In this document: positions 1 to 4,785 of the stretch, one piece after another | How positions within the stretch are numbered: the first letter of the stretch is position 1 | Layout: each line of letters begins with the position of its first letter | Source: an uncultured Ruminococcus sp. | Lineage (GTDB): Bacteria > Bacillota_A > Clostridia > Oscillospirales > Acutalibacteraceae | Direction of reading: 5' to 3' | DNA length: 5,002 nt | Assembly: GCA_902773395.1 (NCBI GenBank) | Contig: CACYEJ010000164.1 | Span: forward strand, 1 to 5,002 | Notes under the pieces: generated by a model | What the model was told of the DNA's origin: nothing | What the model saw: the letters and a program-made list of their open reading frames with translations, nothing else | Databases searched by the model: none | Program-made: the position numbers and the translations under genes

Positions 1-259
1 GCCACTCGTACTTCACGGTGGTACAGGTATCCCAGCTGATATGATTAAGAAAGCTATCGAGCTTGGTGTTTCTAAGATTAACGTAAACACAGAGTGTCAG
101 CTCTCATTCCAGGAAGCTACAAGAAAGTACATCGAAGAGGGCAAGGATCTTCAGGGTAAGGGCTTTGATCCGAGAAAGCTTCTTGCACCGGGCTTTGAGG
201 CTATCAAGGCTACAGTTAAGGAGAAAATGGAGCTGTTCGGTTCTGTTGGCAAGGCTTAA
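1..259 (+). CDS. fba: Class II fructose-bisphosphate aldolase, C-terminal part (5' end outside window)
   Basis: This is the last 85 residues of a class II (zinc-dependent) fructose-bisphosphate aldolase, the cytosolic glycolytic enzyme that splits fructose 1,6-bisphosphate into dihydroxyacetone phosphate and glyceraldehyde 3-phosphate. The open frame enters at base 2 and reads PLVLHGGTGIPADM. The HGGTG stretch carries a family zinc-ligand histidine and the phosphate-binding glycines. Next comes KINVNTECQ, the substrate-binding strand (the NxDT-type motif of the family). The tail, with DPRKLLAPGFEAIK, is a typical C-terminal helix of the Gram-positive form. It stops at TAA 257-259. An internal ATG at 41 is not the start, because homology continues upstream without a break to the window edge. 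Lysine is mostly AAG, whereas the other genes here mostly use AAA, consistent with strong expression. About 200 residues lie outside the window. Confidence 0.95.
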   Translation, partial: PLVLHGGTGIPADMIKKAIELGVSKINVNTECQLSFQEATRKYIEEGKDLQGKGFDPRKLLAPGFEAIKATVKEKMELFGSVGKA

Positions 260-280
260 TCCTTAATCATTTTTTATTAT

Positions 281-332
281 AAAAAAACAATTATACCGCT
301 CGATCAATTAATCAATCGGGCGGTATTTTTTA
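281..332. terminator. Bidirectional intrinsic terminator between fba and the kinase-like gene
   Basis: A 12-bp stem pairs 293-304 (ATACCGCTCGAT) with 315-326 (ATCGGGCGGTAT), with one G-U wobble and a 10-base loop. On the + strand it is followed by a T-run (326-331), ending the fba transcript. On the - strand the A-run at 281-287 becomes a U-tract, ending the convergent kinase-like gene, whose stop codon lies only 6 bases from the stem. Confidence 0.9.
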
Positions 333-866
333 TTACTTATTCTCCTCAACGTACTTTATAAATTCCTTACTCTTTGACCAGTACTTAATACCCCAGTTCT
401 CAAAATTCCACTTATCCATATACTCGTTGCATTCGTAATCAACATAATATATCTTATCGTGTCTTACAACAAAATTTGTTGGAAAATAGTCAATATTCAG
501 ATTATTAGGGTAAAGTTCCCGACACATCTCTTTTACCTGCTCAATAAACGGCTCAACATCTCTATCATTGAGAACATAGTCAAAAATCGTTTCGCCCTTT
601 ATGTACTCCTTTAGAATACGCTCGTTCTCCACATCAACCTCCAGCATTTTAGGAATTCGGATACCAACATTTTTCAGTCGCTGATAGTCACGCATCTCGG
701 TTTCAATCTTGTTGCCAAAGGTGTAGCAGCTGCACGGCTCGTGATGAATTTGCTTTAGTACAAAGAAATTATCTCCGTCCGTTGCCAAATACGAATAACC
801 ACCCTTTCCCTTTCCAAGAAGCTTTATTATCCTATACTCTCTGCCATTTACTGTCATAATATCCAT
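333..866 (-). CDS. Compact protein-kinase-fold protein (predicted Ser/Thr or small-molecule kinase)
   Basis: This is a 177-residue cytosolic protein with a reduced protein-kinase fold. Visible in order: a glycine-rich loop GKGKGG (residues 18-23), the ATP-binding lysine in VLK (K38), a likely helix-C glutamate (E55 or E57), a hinge-like stretch EYIKGETI (87-94), a catalytic loop IDYFPTNFVV with D126 and N131, and a metal-binding Asp at D143 in VDYE, which replaces DFG. The end has a Trp-rich segment WNFENWGIKYW. There is no room for the activation segment and helical C-lobe of a Hanks-type kinase, so it resembles the small RIO/Bud32-like or antibiotic-phosphotransferase-like predicted kinases of Clostridia. 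The substrate is unknown. The start at 866 is chosen because AGGAGG (873-878) sits 6 bases upstream; the in-frame ATG at 908 has no Shine-Dalgarno. The gene is alone in its unit, convergent with fba. Kinase fold is well supported, activity is not. Confidence 0.85.
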   Translation of the reverse strand: MDIMTVNGREYRIIKLLGKGKGGYSYLATDGDNFFVLKQIHHEPCSCYTFGNKIETEMRDYQRLKNVGIRIPKMLEVDVENERILKEYIKGETIFDYVLNDRDVEPFIEQVKEMCRELYPNNLNIDYFPTNFVVRHDKIYYVDYECNEYMDKWNFENWGIKYWSKSKEFIKYVEENK

Positions 867-941
867 AATAGTCCTCCTGAACTTTGATGATTCTTTTTGA
901 ACATACAATAAACTTAATCGGAGTATCCGCTGCTGTGCCGC

Positions 942-979
942 AAGTTTTCCACACCAACATGTTTTTGTGTGGAAAACTT
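942..979 (-). promoter_or_regulatory. 13-bp perfect inverted repeat at the predicted 5' end of the kinase-like mRNA
   Basis: AAGTTTTCCACAC (942-954) is exactly complementary to GTGTGGAAAACTT (967-979), with a 12-base spacer. From the promoter at 986-1014, transcription should begin near 978-980, so the mRNA would start with this stem. It could be a 5' stabilising stem-loop or a protein-binding operator. Each arm contains TTTTCCACA, one base from the DnaA box TTATCCACA. On the + strand it is followed by TTTTT, but no + strand gene lies upstream that needs a terminator. Confidence 0.65.
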
Positions 980-985
980 TTTAAT

Positions 986-1014
986 ATTATACCATACTTA
1001 ACTTGATTTGTAAA
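986..1014 (-). promoter_or_regulatory. Sigma-A type promoter of the kinase-like gene
   Basis: On the - strand, a -35 box TTTACA (1009-1014) is followed by a 17-base spacer and a perfect -10 TATAAT (986-991). The sequence upstream is AT-rich. The predicted start near 979 gives a leader of about 113 bases before the ATG at 866. Confidence 0.8.
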
Positions 1015-1065
1015 GAAAAACCATGAACTTTTCACAATTTTTTGTTAAATAAAGGTGTATTTATG

Positions 1066-1110
1066 TAAAAAAAACAAAACCGATAACCGCAATACAATAC
1101 GGCTACCGGC
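1066..1110 (-). terminator. Intrinsic terminator of mscL
   Basis: On the - strand, CCGGTAGCCG (1100-1109) pairs with CGGTTATCGG (1080-1089) over 10 bp with two G-U pairs and a 10-base loop. A long T-rich tail follows (TTTTG then eight T, 1079-1067). It lies 37 bases after the mscL stop codon and upstream of the kinase-like gene's promoter, so the two - strand genes are separate units. Confidence 0.88.
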
Positions 1111-1146
1111 TTTATTTACAAAGTTATATATTTAAAGGAATAAGTA

Positions 1147-1608
1147 TTATTTCTTTTCAACCTTAATTTTCTTATCCTCTTCAAGCTGCGAAGTACAATG
1201 CGGACATCTCTTAGCCTGAATAGAAATTTCGCTGAAGCAGAAAGGACACTCCTTAGTAGTAACCTCAGCCTCTTCCTCTTCTTTCTTAACAGCGATTGTC
1301 GTGAGCTTATTTACAGCCTTAACGATACAGAAAATTATAATAGCCATTATAAAGAAATTGATAACAGCAGAGATAAAGTTGCCGAACGCAATCGGCCCTA
1401 CGTTCAAAGCCTTTGTCATATCCTCAATAGAACTTTTGCCTGTTGCCTTACCAATGATGAGCTGAATAAGCGGAGTGATTACGTCATCACAAAGAGATGA
1501 TACTATACCCTGGAAAGCTCCGCCGATGATAACACCGACTGCAAGATCAATTACGTTGCCTCTTGACACGAACTCCTTAAACTCATTAATAAAACCTTTT
1601 GCTGACAT
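1147..1608 (-). CDS. mscL: Large-conductance mechanosensitive channel MscL with C-terminal zinc ribbon
   Basis: This 153-residue inner-membrane channel opens under membrane tension and releases solutes during hypo-osmotic shock; the family is a homopentamer. The N-terminus has the S1 amphipathic helix (FINEFKEFVSRGNVIDLAVGV). TM1 is about residues 19-45 and contains the Gly/Ala-rich pore-lining stretch GVIIGGAFQGIVSSL. A short periplasmic loop follows (about 53-72), then TM2 at about 75-104. After an acidic linker (KKEEEEAEV) comes an added zinc ribbon with C121-P-F-C124 and C135-P-H-C138, ending in a Lys/Glu-rich tail, where classical MscL has only a short cytoplasmic helix bundle. The start is supported by the purine-rich GAGAGAGGG (1617-1625) 8 bases upstream of the ATG. 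The gene has its own promoter and terminator. Identification as MscL is firm; the ribbon's function (zinc, redox or partner binding) is unknown. Confidence 0.96.
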   Translation of the reverse strand: MSAKGFINEFKEFVSRGNVIDLAVGVIIGGAFQGIVSSLCDDVITPLIQLIIGKATGKSSIEDMTKALNVGPIAFGNFISAVINFFIMAIIIFCIVKAVNKLTTIAVKKEEEEAEVTTKECPFCFSEISIQAKRCPHCTSQLEEDKKIKVEKK

Positions 1609-1686
1609 TTTTTAGACCCTCTCTCAAAAAATTTTTTTATTCCGAACACCGCAGTTATCGTGAATAAGAGTATTAATATATAATAC

Positions 1687-1715
1687 ATTATACAATTTTT
1701 CTTGAGATATTTCAA
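1687..1715 (-). promoter_or_regulatory. Promoter of mscL
   Basis: On the - strand, -35 TTGAAA (1710-1715), a 17-base spacer, then a perfect -10 TATAAT (1687-1692). The predicted start near 1680 gives a leader of about 72 bases. That leader contains an A/T-tract block (1626-1638) just upstream of the Shine-Dalgarno. Confidence 0.8.
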
Positions 1716-1716
1716 G
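1701..1716. promoter_or_regulatory. 16-bp near-palindrome overlapping the mscL -35 box (possible operator)
   Basis: CTTGAGATATTTCAAG is a palindrome with a single mismatched pair (1706 G opposite 1711 T). It covers the whole mscL -35 hexamer and part of the spacer, the position expected for a repressor site. I do not recognise the regulator, and AT-rich sequence yields short palindromes by chance. Confidence 0.35.
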
Positions 1717-1797
1717 TCTTTTTTACAAATATATAAATTATTTCCGTAAAAGGCGTACAATTTGCCGCCAAGCAATCTGTACATCTAAAAAAATAAA

Positions 1798-1825
1798 AAA
1801 CTGGCTATTTTAAAATATCCAGTTT
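1798..1825. repeat. 28-bp near-perfect palindrome upstream of the pdxK operon (operator or - strand terminator)
   Basis: AAACTGGCTATTTT (1798-1811) is mirrored by AAAATATCCAGTTT (1812-1825), with only the 1805/1818 pair mismatched. Read on the - strand it is followed by a T-rich tail (TTTTTATTTTTTT, 1799-1787) and resembles an intrinsic terminator that would shield the mscL promoter from antisense transcription. Read as DNA it is a candidate operator just upstream of weak -10-like sequences (TATTAT/TATATT, 1831-1839). I could not find a convincing -35 for pdxK, so the operon promoter remains unassigned. Confidence 0.6.
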
Positions 1826-1869
1826 AGTTGTATTATATTATTACTGACAGTCAGAAAAAGGTGAAAGAT

Positions 1870-2712
1870 ATGACAAAAAAAGCAGCAGTAATCAACGATT
1901 TATCCGGATTTGGAAAATGTTCTCTCAACGCAGCGATTGCGGTTTTGTCCGTAATGGGAATTCAGCCTTGCCCTATCCCCACAGCAATACTCACCAATCA
2001 AACGCAGTATCCGCTTTATAAAACGGTTGACTTCACAGAGCATCTTTCCGACTACATAGACATCTGGAAAAGCAACAACGCTTCCTTTGACGGCATTTAC
2101 AGCGGCTACATAGCCAACAGCAAACAGGTAGAATTCATCTCGAATTTTATTGATGTATTTAAAACAGACAGCTCCATTATATTAGTTGACCCTGTAATGG
2201 GCGACAACGGCGAGGTATACAAGGAGTACACCAAAGAAATGTGCGATAAAATGGGCGAGCTTTCAGCAAAGGCAGATTTCATTACGCCCAACCTCACGGA
2301 ACTTTGCATACTCACAGGAAGAGATTATTTTCAAGTATCCGAGCTTCCTTTCAGAAAAAAAATATCCGCTGTTGAAGAAATGGCTTATACCCTTGCGGAC
2401 AGCAATTTCCAGACGGTTACAGTTACCGGAATTATTGACGGTGACAAAATCTACAACGGAGTTTTCGGAAAAAGCATCGAACTGCTGGTTCGAACAGACT
2501 ATAATAAAATCAGCTTTTCCGGTACGGGAGATTTGTTTGCGTCCACATTTTTTGGCGGTCTGCTTAAAGGCTATGGAATTCAAAAAGCACTGGAAACAGC
2601 AAGTCATTTTATCGAACAATCCGTAAATACGACAATTGCCTACAGCGGCTTTGACCCGAATGACGGGGTTGATTTTGAAGCGAATTTGAAATATCTTATC
2701 AGCCAATCATAA
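1870..2712 (+). CDS. pdxK: Pyridoxal/pyridoxamine kinase, PfkB/ribokinase-superfamily (B6 salvage)
   Basis: This 280-residue cytosolic enzyme is predicted to phosphorylate pyridoxal, pyridoxamine or pyridoxine at the 5'-hydroxyl using ATP, feeding pyridoxal 5'-phosphate salvage. Family landmarks: N-terminal INDLSGFGKCSL (8-19), the PdxK/PdxY version of the substrate-binding strand; PCPIPTAILTNQT (33-45); LVDPVMGDNG (105-114); ADFITPNLTE (135-144); and the anion-hole motif SGTGD (217-221) with the catalytic base D221. Family members more often have HDLSG where this has NDLSG. The start at 1870 is chosen because AAGGTG (1858-1863) lies 6 bases upstream; an in-frame TTG at 1828 has no Shine-Dalgarno and would add 14 residues that do not look like the family. 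It is the first gene of a three-gene unit, with the next gene 30 bases downstream. Kinase family is firm; preference for B6 over hydroxymethylpyrimidine is inferred from the N-terminal motif. Confidence 0.9.
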   Translation: MTKKAAVINDLSGFGKCSLNAAIAVLSVMGIQPCPIPTAILTNQTQYPLYKTVDFTEHLSDYIDIWKSNNASFDGIYSGYIANSKQVEFISNFIDVFKTDSSIILVDPVMGDNGEVYKEYTKEMCDKMGELSAKADFITPNLTELCILTGRDYFQVSELPFRKKISAVEEMAYTLADSNFQTVTVTGIIDGDKIYNGVFGKSIELLVRTDYNKISFSGTGDLFASTFFGGLLKGYGIQKALETASHFIEQSVNTTIAYSGFDPNDGVDFEANLKYLISQS

Positions 2713-2742
2713 ATATTTCAAGATACAAAAGGACTGATTACC

Positions 2743-3312
2743 ATGAATAATAAAAACAGCAGAATACAGCTAATTGCACTTACGGGACTTTTCGCCGCAT
2801 TGACCACTGTTGTTACATCATTCATCAGAATTCCGGCTGCACATAACGGCTACACCCACGCCGGAGATTCAATTATTTATCTGGCGTCCTGCATACTGCC
2901 GGCTCCATATGCAATAGCTTCTGCATCAATAGGCGGAGTTTTCGCTGATATCATCGCCGGCGCTCCTGAGTGGGCATTTGCAACAGCGATTATCAAAGCA
3001 CTGAACACGCTGCCGTTTATAGTAAGCAGACAGATTTTAAAACGTCACGACAAAGACGATAAAATACTCCACCCACTGAACATAGCAATGCTTTTGCCAA
3101 CAAGCCTAGTTACAATCATTGGTTACTTTATTGCAGAGGGAATAATGTACGGCTTTGAAACATCGCTTTTGATTTCGTTAATCAGCGGTTGGCTACAGCC
3201 GTTAGCCGGTGCGATAGTATTTCTTACAGTTGGAGCTTCTCTTGACAAGCTCAGCTTTAAATCAAGAATATATACAAGCCTGAAACCAAACTATAAAAAA
3301 AGGAGAATTTAA
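2743..3312 (+). CDS. ECF transporter S component (substrate-capture membrane protein), possibly for a B6 vitamer
   Basis: This 189-residue integral membrane protein has about six hydrophobic segments (roughly residues 8-29, 43-55, 57-73, 76-96, 112-136, 141-166), the usual size and topology of an ECF S component. The N-terminal IALTGLFAALTTVVTSFIRIP and the downstream THAGD (38-42) with GGVFADIIAG (64-73) and IIKALNTLPF (83-92) match the S-component pattern: helix 1 for docking on EcfT, then a substrate-facing loop and small-residue helices. These proteins bind a vitamin and release it when docked on the shared EcfA-EcfA'-EcfT module. No such module is encoded here, so this is an orphan (group II) S unit. 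A Shine-Dalgarno AAAAGGA (2727-2733) lies 9 bases before the ATG. The ligand is not readable from sequence; location after pdxK suggests pyridoxine or a relative. Its tail is basic (KKRR). Confidence 0.85.
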   Translation: MNNKNSRIQLIALTGLFAALTTVVTSFIRIPAAHNGYTHAGDSIIYLASCILPAPYAIASASIGGVFADIIAGAPEWAFATAIIKALNTLPFIVSRQILKRHDKDDKILHPLNIAMLLPTSLVTIIGYFIAEGIMYGFETSLLISLISGWLQPLAGAIVFLTVGASLDKLSFKSRIYTSLKPNYKKRRI

Positions 3313-3313
3313 A

Positions 3314-3934
3314 ATGAGTGAACAAAAAGACGCTATTCTTTATACCTACTACAACAATGTATATTTGAACATCACAAACGCCTGTCCATGCAACTGCGAG
3401 TTCTGTATTCGAAGAACAACCGATTCCGTTGGTGATTCAGGCAGCTTGTGGCTCTCTCACAATCCGCCCTTTGAGGACGTGAAAGCAGCAATTGACGCTT
3501 TCGACTTTACAAACTACAGTGAAGCTGTATTCTGCGGCTACGGCGAACCGACAAGCTCCTTTGACGTGCTGATACAGACGGCAAAGTATCTTCGTGAAAA
3601 GGGCATAAAAACACGTTTAAACACAAACGGTCTTGGCTGTCTGATTCACAAAAGAGATATCGTTAAAGAGATATGCGACAATATAGACTATATCTCAATC
3701 AGTCTTAACGCATCGAACGCCGAAAAATACAATACAATTGTTCACCCGGCTTTCGGCATAAAGTCGTTTGACGCAATGCTCGACTTTGGCAAGGAGTGCA
3801 AAAAGTACACCGATAATGTAACATTTACCGTTGTTGACGTAATTGGAGAAGAGGAAATTGCAGAATGCAAAAAAGTATCTGAGAGTGTAGGAGTACCGCT
3901 GAGAGTAAGAACCTATACTGCCGCTTACGAATAA
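3314..3934 (+). CDS. Short radical SAM enzyme, TatD-associated type
   Basis: This 206-residue protein has a radical S-adenosylmethionine core. The cluster motif is C24-P-C-N-C28-E-F-C31 (CxxxCxxC, with an extra Cys at 26) inside NITNACPCNCEFCIRR. It is followed by GYGEPT (75-80, the SAM-amino-group GGE-type motif), RLNTNG (101-106) and a SISLNA strand (128-133). Such enzymes cleave SAM reductively to start radical chemistry. At about 200 residues it spans little more than the partial TIM barrel, with no SPASM or extra cluster domain. The NxTNxCPxxCxFCIR style and length match what I recall as the TatD-nuclease-associated radical SAM family, whose reaction is unknown to me. AGGAG (3301-3305) sits 8 bases upstream of the ATG, inside the end of the S-component gene, with one base between the genes, so translation is probably coupled. 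Superfamily is firm; subfamily is from memory. Confidence 0.9.
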   Translation: MSEQKDAILYTYYNNVYLNITNACPCNCEFCIRRTTDSVGDSGSLWLSHNPPFEDVKAAIDAFDFTNYSEAVFCGYGEPTSSFDVLIQTAKYLREKGIKTRLNTNGLGCLIHKRDIVKEICDNIDYISISLNASNAEKYNTIVHPAFGIKSFDAMLDFGKECKKYTDNVTFTVVDVIGEEEIAECKKVSESVGVPLRVRTYTAAYE

Positions 3935-3950
3935 TTAATAGAGAACAATA

Positions 3951-3993
3951 ATAAAAGCTGTCGGAATCTAACCGGCAGCTTAATTTATTATTT
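3951..3993. terminator. Bidirectional terminator between the radical SAM gene and the secreted-protein gene
   Basis: AAGCTGTCGG (3955-3964) pairs with CCGGCAGCTT (3972-3981) over 10 bp with one G-U wobble and a 7-base loop. The + strand tail is TTAATTTATTATTT; the - strand tail is TTTTATTATTGTT. Both are U-rich rather than pure U-tracts, so it can serve both convergent units, perhaps with moderate efficiency. Confidence 0.8.
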
Positions 3994-4013
3994 ACACGTC
4001 ATTAGAGAATTCA

Positions 4014-4042
4014 AAAATAAGACAGCAGATATACTCATCTGC
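4014..4042 (-). terminator. Second, weak hairpin at the end of the secreted-protein gene
   Basis: GCAGAT (4025-4030) pairs with ATCTGC (4037-4042) with a 6-base loop that contains most of the gene's TGA stop codon. On the - strand it is followed, after four bases, by TTATTTTT. The short stem makes this at best an auxiliary terminator ahead of the stronger one at 3951-3993. Confidence 0.35.
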
Positions 4043-4622
4043 GAATAGTTTTATCAGAAGTCGCCGGACAATCGCTTCTCAACGGCTCTGTCGGTGTTTC
4101 CTTTTTAACGCCTGATTTAACTTCGCTTGGGATTAACGCATCTCCCTTAGCTTTTGTAACATCGTTCACTATATACATCATATTTCCGTGCTGCTCAATC
4201 GTGAATGTATGCTTTGAGGTACTCGTCACCTCTTCGGGATAATCTTTATATTTCACCTCTTGTGTTACGGTTGCATCAATTGTATAGTGTTTGTTGTTGT
4301 ATTCAACCGAATCATACTCAATTGAATAATCGGCTTTTTCAATCTCAAAGCCTGAGCCTTTACAATGATTCTCTGCGATTTTCCGGCTATTGTAGTCATT
4401 GAAATACCAGAAGTCACAGCCCTCTTTTACTATGCCCCTAAAGGAAATTTTCTCCTCTGAGGCGTCATAATTTTTCATTACGAAAGACATATATCTGTCC
4501 ACAAGCTGCATTGCCGCTTCGTTATTCTGTACGAATAATCCGCAAGTGTCTGCATAAATAAAGCCGCCCAGTGCACATAAAAATGTAATACCGGCAACTA
4601 CTGTAAAAACTCTCTTGACCAT
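4035..4622 (-). CDS. Hypothetical membrane-anchored or secreted protein
   Basis: I do not recognise this 195-residue protein. Its N-terminus MVKR followed by a hydrophobic stretch (about residues 5-23) is a signal peptide or single membrane anchor. Cleavage after A24 (FIYA-D) is possible, and I see no clear lipobox. The rest would be extracellular. Residues about 35-60 look helical (AAMQLVDRYMSFVMKNYDAS). Residues about 95-153 alternate like beta strands (YSIEYDSVEYNNKHYTIDA, then EVKYKD, HTFTIEQHG, MMYIVND), giving a helix-plus-sheet arrangement reminiscent of NTF2/SnoaL-like or amidase-leader domains in clostridial exported proteins; this resemblance is weak. The last 35 residues are polar and probably disordered. 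There are four Cys beyond the signal region (27, 69, 87, 185). The start is supported by GGAG (4633-4636) 10 bases upstream. It is a single-gene unit with its own promoter. Confidence 0.75.
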   Translation of the reverse strand: MVKRVFTVVAGITFLCALGGFIYADTCGLFVQNNEAAMQLVDRYMSFVMKNYDASEEKISFRGIVKEGCDFWYFNDYNSRKIAENHCKGSGFEIEKADYSIEYDSVEYNNKHYTIDATVTQEVKYKDYPEEVTSTSKHTFTIEQHGNMMYIVNDVTKAKGDALIPSEVKSGVKKETPTEPLRSDCPATSDKTIRR

Positions 4623-4673
4623 ATTTTATACGCTCCGTTTAACAATGAGGATTTTTTTAAACTCTTTATTTCT

Positions 4674-4701
4674 ATTATATCTCTTATTTTTCGATTGTAA
4701 A
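4674..4701 (-). promoter_or_regulatory. Promoter of the secreted-protein gene
   Basis: On the - strand, -35 TTTACA (4696-4701), a 16-base spacer and a perfect -10 TATAAT (4674-4679). The predicted start near 4667 leaves a leader of about 45 bases. The -35 lies within TGTAAATACA (4696-4705), a short TGTA/TACA inverted repeat. Confidence 0.75.
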
Positions 4702-4750
4702 TACAGTTTTAAGATTGTTTTATTTTTATTTACACTTTCTAAAATTACTA

Positions 4751-4779
4751 TTTACAATTTCGACAAAATATGCTATACT
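4751..4779 (+). promoter_or_regulatory. Strong + strand promoter with extended -10, driving the candidate RNA
   Basis: TTTACA (4751-4756), a 17-base spacer, then TATACT (4774-4779), preceded by TGC, which fits an extended -10 (TGn). Start of transcription is expected near 4786. No open reading frame follows it in the window. It is divergent from the secreted-protein promoter, and its ATTTACA is repeated 22 bases upstream (4728-4734). Confidence 0.75.
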
Positions 4780-4785
4780 TATCTC

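Noticed and set aside
867..908. Longer kinase-like N-terminus from ATG at 908
   Set aside because: The AGGAGG at 873-878 lies inside this extension at ideal distance from ATG 866.
942..985. Stem followed by TTTTT as a + strand terminator
   Set aside because: No + strand gene or promoter precedes it after the fba terminator. Its placement at the - strand transcription start explains it better.
832..1035. 67-codon open frame on the - strand overlapping the kinase-like start
   Set aside because: It runs through the kinase-like gene's promoter, stem-loop and Shine-Dalgarno and overlaps its N-terminus out of frame. It has no ribosome binding site and the protein looks random.
1198..1500. 100-codon open frame on the + strand inside mscL
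   Set aside because: It is fully antisense to a clear MscL coding sequence and resembles no protein.
1551..1784. 77-codon open frame on the - strand upstream of mscL
   Set aside because: It spans the mscL promoter and leader and overlaps mscL out of frame. There is no Shine-Dalgarno, and the hydrophobic stretch comes from AT-rich non-coding sequence.
1828..1869. Longer pdxK N-terminus from TTG at 1828
   Set aside because: It has no ribosome binding site. AAGGTG is placed correctly for ATG 1870, where family similarity begins.
2106..2706. Antisense and alternative-frame open frames within pdxK (69, 147 and 84 codons)
   Set aside because: All lie inside the pdxK gene, whose motifs are unbroken. 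They are composition shadows.
4205..4402. 65-codon + strand open frame inside the secreted-protein gene
   Set aside because: Antisense to a gene with signal segment, Shine-Dalgarno and promoter. No supporting start signals.
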